The notes: generated from the letters alone by a model not told the origin. Positions 46,015 through 55,056 are shown, numbered from the stretch's first letter. The stretch is DNA of 64,000 nt from Rhizobiaceae bacterium (GCA_025698895.1 JAILWO010000001.1:407001-471000); one strand, 5' to 3'. Made by a program: numbers and translations.

Positions 46015-46749
46015 TCAGTTATGCGCCGCCACGAAGACAACGCCGTTTTCGAGGCGTGCCTGCACGGGCTTTCCCCAAGTCGAGGATTCCATGTCTTCGG
46101 CCGTGCGATACCAACCGTCGATCGCCAGCATCTCCGCCTCGTTCTTGCGGCAGAAGATGCGCGCCTTGTCGTTGCCGGTCACGCCGGCGAAGGCGCGGCC
46201 CCTCAGAGCGCCATAGATATGGATCGAACCGGCCGCCAGAACCTCGGCCCCTGAAGCGACCGAGCCGAGGACCACCACGTCCCCCTCGGCATGGTAGATC
46301 GACTGGCCTGACCGCACCGGCTGGTCGACGATCAGCGTCCTGTCCTCGGCGGCGGTCGCTGGCGCGACCGGTTCGTCATCGCCCTCGTCGGGAAGCGCCT
46401 CGATCGTCGCGGGGCGGGCGCCCTTGAGCAGAGGCGGCATGTCGGGACCGAACCCGTCCACCCCGTTGGCCTCGATGGCATAGATGCGGATGTCGCGCGC
46501 CGCGAGCGCTCCGACAAGCCGCTCGGCCAGTTCGGCCGTCGGCCGCAGCAGGTTGAGGTCAAGCACCACGGGACGGCCGGTGAAGAAGCCGGGCGAATTG
46601 CAGGTCCATGCGTCGAGGCTTTCCAACCATTCGTCAAGCGGCGCCTCGGGCGTCAGCGCGAAGGCGAGAAAGGAGCGCGCGGGAAAGCGCATTTGTCTGC
46701 GCTGCGGCTGGATGTCGGTCTCGGCTGGCAGGGGTGCGACGCAATTCAC
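46015..46749 (-). CDS. minC: Septum formation inhibitor MinC
   Basis: A 244-residue FtsZ polymerisation inhibitor. The N-terminal domain (about 15-110) is followed by a linker and a C-terminal beta-helix, recognisable by VRSGQSIYHAEGDVVVLGSV, ASGAEVLAAGSIHIYGALRG and GNDKARIFCRKNEAEMLAI. It is first in the minCDE unit. A CtrA-type box lies 44 bases upstream of its start. Confidence 0.95.
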   Translation of the reverse strand: MNCVAPLPAETDIQPQRRQMRFPARSFLAFALTPEAPLDEWLESLDAWTCNSPGFFTGRPVVLDLNLLRPTAELAERLVGALAARDIRIYAIEANGVDGFGPDMPPLLKGARPATIEALPDEGDDEPVAPATAAEDRTLIVDQPVRSGQSIYHAEGDVVVLGSVASGAEVLAAGSIHIYGALRGRAFAGVTGNDKARIFCRKNEAEMLAIDGWYRTAEDMESSTWGKPVQARLENGVVFVAAHN

Positions 46750-46792
46750 GGGTAACCATCCTTACTGATGCGTTAACGCTAGGGTCGGATGG

Positions 46793-46807
46793 TTAACGGA
46801 TGGTTAA
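46793..46807. promoter_or_regulatory. CtrA-type box between minCDE and the caspase-like gene
   Basis: TTAACGGATGGTTAA is an exact TTAA-N7-TTAA site; GGATGGTTAA occurs twice in tandem here and a further TTAA half-site lies at 46773-46776. It is 44 bases upstream of the minC start. CtrA control of minCDE has been reported in Sinorhizobium meliloti, which supports the reading. Confidence 0.7.
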
Positions 46808-46931
46808 TCGCGCTCGCGGAAAGCTTTGATGCTGGAGAACGTCGTGGAGAGGCAGGCGATCACTCTTTTCGCTTTGAAAGCGGCAAGGGGAGGCGTATTC
46901 TGTTCTCGCCCGGAAAGTGGGGAAATTTGCG

Positions 46932-48386
46932 ATGTCGAGGAACGGTCTGCTGCTGAGCCTGGCGGCGCTGTGTTTCGTCGCGGCAATATCAGCAGCGTCC
47001 GCAGAACGCCGCGTCGCGCTCGTAATCGGCAATTCCAACTATTCGGAACTCCAGCAATTGACCAATCCGGCGGCCGATGCCGTGGATATGGCGCAGACGC
47101 TTGCCTCGATCGGCTATGAGGTCATTCGCGCCGAAAACCTGACGAAAGACGGTTTCCGGATTTCAGCGCAGGAGTTCCTGGGAAAGATCGTCGATGCCGA
47201 GACGGCGCTGCTCTACTATGCGGGCCATGCCGTGCAGGTCGATTCGGTGAACTACCTGCTGCCGGTTGACGCTGTCCTCGAACAACCGACCGACGTGCTT
47301 TTCAACGCCGTTCCGCTTCAGGACATCGTCCGGCTGATGGAGCAGCGCGCCCGCGTCTCCGTGGTCCTGGTCGACGCCTGTCGCGACAACCCCTTCGGCA
47401 AGGACGCCTTGCCCAACGGTACGCGTGGCGTGGCGCTGGAGCAGGGGCTCGCGGCCGAGAACGCGTCCGACGGCAGCTATCTCGCCTTCGCCGCCCAGCC
47501 GGGCAAGCCCTCCTTCGACGGCAATGGCCGCAACAGCCCGTTCACCTCGGCGCTGATCGACCATATCGCCAAGCCGGGCGTGGATATCCGCCTGGCGATG
47601 GCGGATGTGCGCGAGAGCGTGGCGGAAGCCACGGGCTACCGCCAGATACCGTGGGAAAGCAGCTCCCTCGTCGGCCGCTTCACGCTCAATCCGAATGCGC
47701 CGGGTCCAGGCCTTGTCATCCTGCCGGCTGAACCAAAGGACCAGATCGCCGAAGAACCTGCCGTCGCGTCCGCCCCGGTCCCGCCCGGACCGGCCAGAAC
47801 CGATGAAAGCATCGCCTCGGCCGCTGAGGAGATCGCCGCAACCGATGCCGGCACGGACCCCGCCGGGCCGGCGCCCGCGAACGGCGAGACCGCTCCGCAG
47901 CAGACGGCCGCCCCGGCTGAACCAGCTCCTGTCGAGGAAGAGACCGTCGAGCAGGCCTCGCTTGCGCCCGCGCCTGCGACCGAACCAGTCGAGGAGATCG
48001 ATCCCGATCGTCTCGTGACGCTGGTCCAGGAGGAATTGATCCGCATCGGCTGTCTGGCGGGCTCGGCCGATGGTGCGTGGGGGCCCAAGAGCAGGGCCGC
48101 CCTGCAACAGTGGAGCAGCCGCCGCGAAGTCAAGATCGACCGCAATGAACCGACTTCGGAAGCCCTCGCGATCCTCCGTGGAGAGCGGGGCAGAATCTGT
48201 CCGGCCGTTGCGGCGCCTGCCGCGCCCGCGCGAACCTCGTCCGCGCCATCGCGACCGGCTCCCGCCAAAGCCGCGCCTCCCGCCAAAAAGCAGGCTGCGC
48301 CCAAGCAGCCCAAGCAGAAAGGCTATTTCGGATGGCAGCCGGGCGGCAGCGGCGTGCAATTCTGCACCACCTGCCCCGACAGTTGA
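46932..48386 (+). CDS. Exported caspase-like (C14) peptidase with C-terminal peptidoglycan-binding-like region
   Basis: A 484-residue exported protein with a signal peptide (residues 1-24, ending SAE). The metacaspase-like p20 domain (about 26-240) has VALVIGNSNY and the catalytic dyad H99 in YYAGHA and C150 in DACRDNPF. A long Pro/Ala/Glu-rich linker leads to a C-terminal segment (LVTLVQEELIRIGCLAGSAD) that resembles a peptidoglycan-binding-1 repeat. A basic Ala/Pro/Lys-rich tail with two final cysteines ends it. I chose the ATG at 46932 because it starts the signal peptide; a GTG at 46917 is possible. The targets are unknown. Confidence 0.85.
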   Translation: MSRNGLLLSLAALCFVAAISAASAERRVALVIGNSNYSELQQLTNPAADAVDMAQTLASIGYEVIRAENLTKDGFRISAQEFLGKIVDAETALLYYAGHAVQVDSVNYLLPVDAVLEQPTDVLFNAVPLQDIVRLMEQRARVSVVLVDACRDNPFGKDALPNGTRGVALEQGLAAENASDGSYLAFAAQPGKPSFDGNGRNSPFTSALIDHIAKPGVDIRLAMADVRESVAEATGYRQIPWESSSLVGRFTLNPNAPGPGLVILPAEPKDQIAEEPAVASAPVPPGPARTDESIASAAEEIAATDAGTDPAGPAPANGETAPQQTAAPAEPAPVEEETVEQASLAPAPATEPVEEIDPDRLVTLVQEELIRIGCLAGSADGAWGPKSRAALQQWSSRREVKIDRNEPTSEALAILRGERGRICPAVAAPAAPARTSSAPSRPAPAKAAPPAKKQAAPKQPKQKGYFGWQPGGSGVQFCTTCPDS

Positions 48387-48497
48387 CCCTTAACCTCCTG
48401 ACATCCATTCGTCAGTATTGATCACTGGATCAGTCTTTCTGTCTTTTTCCGGCCTTTCCTCTGTTATAAGAGACGCGGTCTAAAAATTAAGAGGGCC

Positions 48498-48536
48498 ATG
48501 TCGGCGTTGAAGACGCGTACGCGTCTTCATATCTAA
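48498..48536 (+). CDS. Possible 12-residue leader peptide MSALKTRTRLHI
   Basis: A short ORF begins at ATG 48498 after AAGAGGG and ends at TAA 48534-48536. It contains the whole 22-bp palindrome, so ribosome progress through it could change RNA folding, as in leader-peptide attenuation. The ribosome-binding spacing is short and no homologue was checked. Confidence 0.35.
   Translation: MSALKTRTRLHI
48508..48529. repeat. 22-bp perfect palindrome in the RND leader
   Basis: The half-site TGAAGACGCGT is followed directly by its reverse complement ACGCGTCTTCA, with no spacer. It could be a dimer-binding operator at DNA level or a hairpin in the leader RNA. Confidence 0.85.
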
Positions 48537-48632
48537 AGCGGGACCGCCGGGGGGTGGGAACCGGGAGTACCAGGCGGCGGGGTAGCCCGTAACGCGGGTG
48601 CTACGGACAGATAGCCGCGCCGGGTACAACGA

Positions 48633-49766
48633 ATGCCGAAGTTCAGGTTTCACAAGCTGGCCGCACTGGTCGTGCTCGCGGGTACGGCCGTCTGGGTTGG
48701 CACAGGCGAATTTTCGTCGGTGGGAAGTGGCGCTCAGGAGCCACCGCCGCCCGCCGAGCAGGCTGAAGCGCGCGAGAAGGAACGGCCCGCACGCACCGTC
48801 GCCGTGGCCGAGCCCCCTCGCGTCGAGCACGCGCGCGCCATTCGCGTCGCTGGCACCACGGCCGCCGACAAGCGCGCCCGGCTTGCCACGCGCGCCGGCG
48901 GCATAGTAGGCCAACTGCCTGTCGAACAGGGCGACCGCGTCGAGAAGGACGACCTTATCCTGCGGCTGGCCGTCGAAGACCGCGAGATCGCGGTCGAAAG
49001 CGCGCGCCAGCTTCTGGAGCAGCGCCAGGCCGAGGCCGAGGCTGCCGAGCGGCTCCTGAAATCCGGTACCGTCGGCCGGCTACAGCTCGACAATGCCCGT
49101 TCGGCGCTGGCTCAGGCCCGTCTCCAGCTCGAGACGGCGCAGGCCGAACTGGCGCGCAACGAGGTGCGGGCCCCCTTTTCCGGCATTCTCGACCGGCTCG
49201 AGGTGGAGCAGGGTTCGGCCGTGACCGCGGGCGCCGAGGTCGCCACCCTCATCTCGCTCGATCCGATCATCGGTCGCGGCGAGGTTTCCGAACGCGATCT
49301 CGGCTTTCTGAAGCCCGGCGATCACGCCGAAATGCGTCTCGTCGACGGCCGTACCGTCGAGGGCGAAGTGCGCTACATCAGCCGTGACGCGACCGACGCC
49401 ACCAGGACGTTCATGGTCGAGGTCGCCATACCCAATCCTGACGGCAACATTCCCGCAGGCATGACAGCCGAGATCACGCTGCGCGCCGAGCCGGTGGACG
49501 CGGTGAAGCTGCCGCGTTCGGTGGTCACGCTGGGCGATGACGGGGAACTCGGCATCCGGGCCGTCGACGCGAACGGCAAGGTTGCCTTCTTCCCGATCGA
49601 TCTTGTCGACGACACGCCCGACGGGCTCTTCCTGGCGGGAATTCCGCCCGAGGCGCGGATCATCGTGGCCGGCCAGGAAATGGTCCATGAGGGCGAGACG
49701 GTGAACGCCGTGCCCGCCGATCCTTCCATGCTGTCGCTGGCCGCCGAGCCGGCCGCGACCGAGTAG
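48633..49766 (+). CDS. RND efflux periplasmic adaptor (membrane fusion protein)
   Basis: A 377-residue HlyD/AcrA-type adaptor linking the inner-membrane pump to an outer-membrane channel. It has an N-terminal helix (residues 8-26), a lipoyl-type half-motif (RAGGIVGQLPVEQGDRVEKD), a helical hairpin rich in Gln, Ala and Glu (about 112-165), then the second lipoyl half (VRAPFSGILDRLEVEQGSAV) and a beta-barrel. It precedes the pump gene by 15 bases. No outer-membrane factor gene is in the cluster, so a TolC-like protein from elsewhere is required. Confidence 0.93.
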   Translation: MPKFRFHKLAALVVLAGTAVWVGTGEFSSVGSGAQEPPPPAEQAEAREKERPARTVAVAEPPRVEHARAIRVAGTTAADKRARLATRAGGIVGQLPVEQGDRVEKDDLILRLAVEDREIAVESARQLLEQRQAEAEAAERLLKSGTVGRLQLDNARSALAQARLQLETAQAELARNEVRAPFSGILDRLEVEQGSAVTAGAEVATLISLDPIIGRGEVSERDLGFLKPGDHAEMRLVDGRTVEGEVRYISRDATDATRTFMVEVAIPNPDGNIPAGMTAEITLRAEPVDAVKLPRSVVTLGDDGELGIRAVDANGKVAFFPIDLVDDTPDGLFLAGIPPEARIIVAGQEMVHEGETVNAVPADPSMLSLAAEPAATE

Positions 49767-49781
49767 CGGGACAGGCCGGTC

Positions 49782-52700
49782 ATGGACATCGTCAAATTCG
49801 CGATCCGCAACGCGCGCCTCACGCTCGCCGTGCTCGCCTTCCTGGTGATCGCGGGCGCGGTGGCCTACCAGTCGGTGCCCAAGGAGGCCGAGCCGGACGT
49901 CGCCATTCCGGTCATGTATGTCAGCCTCGTCTATCAGGGGATTTCGCCGGAGGACTCGGAGCGGCTCCTGCTGAGACCCGTCGAGGCGCAGCTGAAAAAC
50001 CTCAAGGGGCTGAAGGAGATGAAATCGGCCGCCTATGAAGGCGGCGGCTACGTGCTGGTCGAGTTCGATCCCTCGACCGACCTCTCCGATGCGCTGATCG
50101 ACACGCGCAACAAGGTGCAGGACGCCAAGCGCGACCTGCCGCAAGGCGTCGAGGAGCCGACCGTCAACGAGGTCAACGTCTCCGAGTTTCCCGTGCTGGT
50201 CATCACGCTGTCGGGCGACGTGCCGGAGCGCATGCTGGCGACCGCGGCCAAGGCGCTGCGCGACCGCGTCGAGGAAGTGCCCGGCGTCCTGGAAGGCACC
50301 ATACAGGGCATGCGCGAGGACCAGGTCGAGGCGATCATCGACCCGATGAAGCTGTCGTCCTACGGCCTTCAACTCGACCAGCTCATCCAGGGCATCGGCG
50401 CCTCCAACAGCCTCGTGGCGGCCGGCGCGCTGGAAGGCAACGAGGGCAAATATGCCGTCAAGGTGCCAGCGCTGATCGAGACGCCGGAGGATGTCGGCAA
50501 CCTGCCCGTCGTCGCCGGCCAGAACGCGGTCGTGCGCGTGCGCGACCTGGCCACGGTTCGCGCGACGTTCAAGGACGCCGAGACGATCACCCGCCTCAAC
50601 GGACAGCCAGCCATTGCCATCGAGGTGAAGAAGCGCGTCGGCGCCAACATCGTCCAGACGATCGAGGGCGCCAAGGCGGTTGCCGACGCCTTCGTCGAAG
50701 AAGCGCCCGAAGGCATGGAGGTCACCTATACCCAGGACAAGTCGGTCTTCGTGAACCAGCTTCTGAACGACCTGCAGAACCACGTCCTGATCGCGGTGAT
50801 CCTGGTCTTCATCGTCATTCTCTACGCCCTGTCGGGCCGTGCGTCGATGCTGATCGGTCTGGCGATACCTTCGTCATTCCTGATGGGCATCCTGGCGCTC
50901 GCCATGATGGGCTACACGATCAACATGATCGTGCTGTTCTCGCTCATCCTGGCGGTCGGCATGCTGGTCGACGACGCCATCATCGTCACCGAATTCGCCG
51001 AGCGGCGCATGTCGGAGGGCATGCCACGCGAACAGGCCTTCGAACTCGCCGCCAAGCGCATGGCCGGCCCGGTCATCGCTGCCACCATGACACGCATCGC
51101 GGCCTTCTCGCCATTGCTGTTCTGGCCCGGCATCGTCGGCGATTTCATGAAATATCTGCCGATCACGCTGATCGTGACGCTCGCCGCCTCGATGCTCTAC
51201 GCGCTGGTCTTCACGCCGACGCTGGGCGCCAAGTTCGCCAAGGCGCCTGTTCACGAGGAAGGGGAGCAGCGCGACGGGTTCTACATCGCCTTGGTCAAGC
51301 GTGCCATGCGCTTCCCCAAGACGGTGCTGCTGCTCACCGTGGCGCTTCTGGTCGCTGTGCCCTTCGCCTATTCCCAGTTCGGCAAGGGGGTGGAATTCTT
51401 CCCCTCGGTCGAGCCGGACTATGGCCTGCTCTATGTTCACGCCCGCGGCAACCTCTCGCTGGAGGAGATGGACCGCGCCACTTCGGAAGCCGAACGGCGC
51501 ATTCTCAACTGGCCAGGCATCAAGTCGGTCTACACCCGCGTCGGCAAGACGCGCGGCGGCGGCGCCGACATTCCCGAGGACGTGGTCGGTGTCATCCAGT
51601 ACGAATTCATCGACTGGCGCGAGCGCAAGCCGGCGAACGACATTCTCGACGATCTGCGCGGCGTCATGGCAGGTATCCCGGGTGTCGACGTAGAAGTGCG
51701 CGTGCCCGACGCGGGGCCGCCGACCGGCAAGCCGATCCAGGTCCAGCTTTCGGCTGTCGATCCTTCCGGCCTCAACGAGACGGCCGCCAGGGTCGCCGCC
51801 GAGGTAGCGGACGTCCCCGGTGTCATCGACATCTCGGACGGGTTGCCGCCGCCGGCCGTCGACTGGGCGCTGCAGGTCGACCGCGGCAAGGCCGCCCAAT
51901 ACGGTATCAGCCCAGGCTCCGTCGGCACCGTCGTCCAACTTGTCACCACCGGGCTGAAGCTGACCGATTACCGGCCCGCCGGTGCGGACGACGCCGTCGA
52001 CATCCGCCTGCGTCTGCCACAGGATCGCCGCACGCTGGCCGAGCTCGACCGGCTTCGCGTCCAGACGGCGCAGGGCGCGGTGCCTATCTCCAATTTCGTC
52101 ACCCGCGTGCCGGAGCCGACGACCGGCATCCTCAACCGTATCGACGGCAAGCGCACCATCACCATCACCGGCAATGTCGCCTCCGGCGAGCAGGTCTCGG
52201 CGGTGCAGAACGCCGTCTCGCAGGTGGTCGCGGGCATGGACCTGCCCGGCATCGAATGGAAGCTGGGCGGCTCCAACGAGGACTCGGAAGAAGCCAGCGC
52301 TTTCCTGACCAACGCCTTCGGCGCGGCCATCTTCCTGATCTTCGTCGTGCTTCTGGCGCAGTTCAACAAGTTCACCAGCGTCTTCCTGGTTCTGTCCTGC
52401 GTCGTCATGGCCACGATCGGCGCGCTGCTCGGCATGATGCTGACCGGCCAGGCCTTCGTCATCGTCATGTCCGGCATCGGCATCATCGCGCTGGCGGGCG
52501 TGGTCGTGAACAACAACATCGTGCTGATCGACACCTATGACCGGCTGCGCCGCGAAGGCTGGAACCGCTACGACGCGGTGCTCCAGACCTGCCGCGAGCG
52601 CGCCCGGCCTGTGGTGCTGACCGCACTTTCGGCCATTCTCGGCGTGCTGCCGATCGCCTTCGGCCTCGGGCTCGAGATCTTCCACCACGAAACCACGATC

Positions 52701-52967
52701 AACGCGCCGTCGACGCAATGGTGGATCGCGCTGTCGTCGGCCATCGTCTACGGACTGGCCTTCGCCACGCTGCTGACCCTGATCGTCACGCCGGCCATGC
52801 TCATGGTCTTCACCCGTGACGAGACGGTCGACAAGCCGAGTCTGCTGACGAGACTCTTCCGCCGGCTGTTCCGTCGTGGCGGGGAGAAGGCGCAGGACGC
52901 TCCCGCGCCCGACACCGCGCCGGCGCAGAGCGAGCCGGCGGTCGCCTGGCCGAAGGCCGCCGAATAG
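49782..52967 (+). CDS. RND-family efflux transporter permease
   Basis: A 1061-residue inner-membrane proton-driven pump of the AcrB/MexB superfamily. The N-terminal helix is followed by a large periplasmic loop, helices 2-6 with ILAVGMLVDDAIIVTEFAERR (family proton-relay Asp pair), a second periplasmic loop and helices 8-12 (GIIALAGVVVNNNIVLIDTY). The pattern is closer to the broad multidrug/solvent group than to metal exporters, since no CusA/CzcA signature is present. The C-terminal tail is basic, then Ala/Pro-rich. It forms an operon with the adaptor. Confidence 0.95.
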   Translation: MDIVKFAIRNARLTLAVLAFLVIAGAVAYQSVPKEAEPDVAIPVMYVSLVYQGISPEDSERLLLRPVEAQLKNLKGLKEMKSAAYEGGGYVLVEFDPSTDLSDALIDTRNKVQDAKRDLPQGVEEPTVNEVNVSEFPVLVITLSGDVPERMLATAAKALRDRVEEVPGVLEGTIQGMREDQVEAIIDPMKLSSYGLQLDQLIQGIGASNSLVAAGALEGNEGKYAVKVPALIETPEDVGNLPVVAGQNAVVRVRDLATVRATFKDAETITRLNGQPAIAIEVKKRVGANIVQTIEGAKAVADAFVEEAPEGMEVTYTQDKSVFVNQLLNDLQNHVLIAVILVFIVILYALSGRASMLIGLAIPSSFLMGILALAMMGYTINMIVLFSLILAVGMLVDDAIIVTEFAERRMSEGMPREQAFELAAKRMAGPVIAATMTRIAAFSPLLFWPGIVGDFMKYLPITLIVTLAASMLYALVFTPTLGAKFAKAPVHEEGEQRDGFYIALVKRAMRFPKTVLLLTVALLVAVPFAYSQFGKGVEFFPSVEPDYGLLYVHARGNLSLEEMDRATSEAERRILNWPGIKSVYTRVGKTRGGGADIPEDVVGVIQYEFIDWRERKPANDILDDLRGVMAGIPGVDVEVRVPDAGPPTGKPIQVQLSAVDPSGLNETAARVAAEVADVPGVIDISDGLPPPAVDWALQVDRGKAAQYGISPGSVGTVVQLVTTGLKLTDYRPAGADDAVDIRLRLPQDRRTLAELDRLRVQTAQGAVPISNFVTRVPEPTTGILNRIDGKRTITITGNVASGEQVSAVQNAVSQVVAGMDLPGIEWKLGGSNEDSEEASAFLTNAFGAAIFLIFVVLLAQFNKFTSVFLVLSCVVMATIGALLGMMLTGQAFVIVMSGIGIIALAGVVVNNNIVLIDTYDRLRREGWNRYDAVLQTCRERARPVVLTALSAILGVLPIAFGLGLEIFHHETTINAPSTQWWIALSSAIVYGLAFATLLTLIVTPAMLMVFTRDETVDKPSLLTRLFRRLFRRGGEKAQDAPAPDTAPAQSEPAVAWPKAAE

Positions 52968-52994
52968 CGGCGTCCTTCGTCAAACCGCCGCATG

Positions 52995-53022
52995 GGAACC
53001 GCAGGGCGGTGTCGCGCATTTT
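52995..53022 (+). promoter_or_regulatory. Candidate EcfG-type promoter for the DUF3309 gene
   Basis: GGAAC (52995-52999) followed 19 bases later by TTTTCC resembles the RpoE2/EcfG arrangement (GGAAC, 18-19 bases, TT). It lies between the pump gene stop and the small gene at 53068. The -10 side is weaker than at 11519. Confidence 0.4.
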
Positions 53023-53067
53023 CCCGCTGTACCGGCCGCATTCCGCCCGCCGGACGGAGGGAAGACC

Positions 53068-53226
53068 ATGTCACTCACGACGATCCTGATCATCATCCTG
53101 ATTCTCATCCTGCTCGGCGTCATCCCCGCCTGGCCGCATTCGCGCGCCTGGGGCTATGGGCCGTCCGGCATCGTCGGCGTGATTCTGGTGGTGCTGCTCA
53201 TCCTGGTTCTGCTGGGAAGAGTCTGA
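53068..53226 (+). CDS. Small hydrophobic DUF3309-family protein
   Basis: A 52-residue protein made of two hydrophobic segments (about 4-17 and 37-51) around the conserved centre PAWPHSRAWGYGPSG, which is diagnostic of DUF3309. Strong GGAGGGAAG precedes the ATG. Family members are widespread in alphaproteobacteria, probably membrane-inserted, and often stress-induced. The function is unknown. A GC-rich hairpin follows the stop. Confidence 0.85.
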   Translation: MSLTTILIIILILILLGVIPAWPHSRAWGYGPSGIVGVILVVLLILVLLGRV

Positions 53227-53238
53227 CCGCCGCGTAGG

Positions 53239-53265
53239 ATCCTCCCCCGCGCGGCGGGGGAGGAT
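53239..53265. terminator. Hairpin between the convergent DUF3309 and MFS genes
   Basis: ATCCTCCCCCG and CGGGGGAGGAT pair perfectly over 11 bp with a 5-base loop. It sits between two convergent genes, so it probably acts as a bidirectional terminator even though there is no long T-tract. Confidence 0.65.
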
Positions 53266-53267
53266 GT

Positions 53268-54443
53268 TCAAACCCGCCGCGCCGAGTCCGCCGCGCTTGC
53301 CAGCGGCGCCATCAGCGCCACAATCAGGAGAAGTCCCGCCAGCCCGGCGAAAACCGGCGCGAAACCCGTCCGTTCGCCGATAAAGCCGATCGCCGACGGC
53401 GCCGCCAGAATACCGGAATAACCCATCGTGGTCGCCACGCTCATGCCGGTCGAGGAGGAGATCCCCGGCTGCGCGCCAGCGGCCGAGAACGCGATCGGCA
53501 CCGTGTTGGCGATGCCGAAACCCGCCGCCGCGAAGGCCGCGATCGCCAGCCAGGGCGTCGGCGCGAGCGCGGCCGCCAGCATGCCTCCGGCGGCGATCAG
53601 GGCCGAACCGCGCAGCGTGTCGACCGCGCCGAACCTGTCGCGCACCGCGTCTCCGGCAAAACGCATTGTGGCCATCGCGCCGGAAAACAGCGCGAAGGCA
53701 AATCCCGCCGTGGCGATATCGGCGCCGAGCGCCTGCCTGAGATGCAGGGCCGCCCAATCGAGCACGGCACCCTCCGGCAGCATGCAAAACAGCGCCAGCA
53801 GCCCGATCAGATAGATCGCCGGACGGCGTGGCAGGCCGCGCGGCACCGTTCCTTCCGCCGGACTGTCCTGCGCCGCGTCCGCGATCACGAAGGGCAGCGC
53901 CGTCAGCACCATCGCCAGCGTCGCCGCCGTGACCAGCCCGGCATGCGCCAGATGGCCGAAGACGAGAATCGCGCCGCCGCCGAGCCCGCCACCGGCGAAG
54001 CCGCCAAGGCTCCAGAAACCGTGCGAGGACGACATGATCGCGCGCTTGAGCCGCTTTTCAACCGCGACCGCATTGGTGTTCATGGCGACATCCATTCCCC
54101 CGACGGCACCGCCGAAGACGATCATCGCCGGCGCGGCCATCCACGCGTCGGGCGCCAGCGCGACCAGCAGCAGCGCGACCGAGGTGGCGACGCCGAAGCC
54201 AGTCAAGGCCGGTCGCGACCCCGTGCGCGCCATGATGATGCCGCAAGCCGGCATGGCGATGAGCGCGCCCAGTCCGAACAGGAGGATCAGCAGCCCCAAC
54301 ACCGTTTCGGAGATATCGAGGCGGGTGAGCAGCAAGGGAATTTGTGGTGCCCAACTTCCCACCACGAAGCCGTTGGCGAAGAACATCGCCGCCACGGCCC
54401 GGCGGGCATGATTGCTCGAACGTGTATCGGACGGTGCATGCAT
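53268..54443 (-). CDS. MFS transporter
   Basis: A 391-residue major-facilitator transporter with about twelve membrane helices in two halves. Segments such as FGLGALIAMPACGIIMARTGSR (the A-loop region between helices 2 and 3) and the corresponding GFIGERTGFAP in the second half fit the family. The nearest group is the fucose permease-like/YbjJ branch. The substrate cannot be assigned. It is divergent from the orphan membrane protein at 54620. Confidence 0.87.
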   Translation of the reverse strand: MHAPSDTRSSNHARRAVAAMFFANGFVVGSWAPQIPLLLTRLDISETVLGLLILLFGLGALIAMPACGIIMARTGSRPALTGFGVATSVALLLVALAPDAWMAAPAMIVFGGAVGGMDVAMNTNAVAVEKRLKRAIMSSSHGFWSLGGFAGGGLGGGAILVFGHLAHAGLVTAATLAMVLTALPFVIADAAQDSPAEGTVPRGLPRRPAIYLIGLLALFCMLPEGAVLDWAALHLRQALGADIATAGFAFALFSGAMATMRFAGDAVRDRFGAVDTLRGSALIAAGGMLAAALAPTPWLAIAAFAAAGFGIANTVPIAFSAAGAQPGISSSTGMSVATTMGYSGILAAPSAIGFIGERTGFAPVFAGLAGLLLIVALMAPLASAADSARRV

Positions 54444-54619
54444 GCGGCTGATTTAAATCGATTGAAGGCAAGGTCAATCTATTGGTCGCCGGAATAGGTT
54501 GGGCCAGGCCGGATGGATCTGAACACGCCGCCAGCGCTCGGCAAACTTCCACTTAACCTGAAAGCGGGGTATCATGATCGTCAGGGAATTGACCGCTTTC
54601 CCATGGGGGTGCCAGCCAG

Positions 54620-55018
54620 ATGCGCTTGGTTTTGCCTGCCACAAGGACCTTTGGCTTCGCGTGCGGAGGCGGCGCGGCCGGCGTTGTGGTGCTGCTCGCC
54701 ACGGGCGAGGCCCTTTTCGGGCCGGAGCCACATCCCTGGGTACGGACCGGCTTCCTCACGATCTTCTTCAGCCTGTTGCTTGTAGCGGCCTATTCGGCCT
54801 GGGCCTTGATGGTGCGCAGTATCATCGGTTTCCAGACGGGATTCTGGACACGCGTCGGAAGCATGACTGGCAACCCTGGAACCATCGACACCGTCGCCAG
54901 AGTGGCGCCGACCGCCAGGAAGGTCGGCGACGTCTTGATAGTGGCAGGCTGGGCGGTCTGGACCTCGGGGCTGGCGATCGCGGTGCCGGCGATGATCCGG
55001 GACGGCTTTTTCGAGTAA
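54620..55018 (+). CDS. Predicted membrane protein, unknown function
   Basis: A 132-residue protein with about three hydrophobic segments (near 11-28, 43-66 and 104-124). I recognise no family. It precedes another orphan membrane protein after 38 bases on the same strand, which suggests a two-gene unit. The ribosome-binding site is weak (GGGGTGCC upstream), but the length and hydrophobic pattern look natural. Confidence 0.6.
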   Translation: MRLVLPATRTFGFACGGGAAGVVVLLATGEALFGPEPHPWVRTGFLTIFFSLLLVAAYSAWALMVRSIIGFQTGFWTRVGSMTGNPGTIDTVARVAPTARKVGDVLIVAGWAVWTSGLAIAVPAMIRDGFFE

Positions 55019-55056
55019 CGGCCGCCGGCCGAACGTCGATCATGGAGTGCCCCTCA

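Larger units (their letters stand above)
48480..48632 (+). promoter_or_regulatory. Structured leader before the RND efflux operon
   Basis: The leader follows a possible -10 (TATAAG, near 48465). It contains a 12-codon ORF with a 22-bp palindrome, a CCGCC/GGCGG stem (48544-48577) and a second hairpin GTAGC/GCTAC (48582-48604). The adaptor gene's ATG at 48633 has no good ribosome-binding site. I recognise no known riboswitch class here. Confidence 0.5.
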
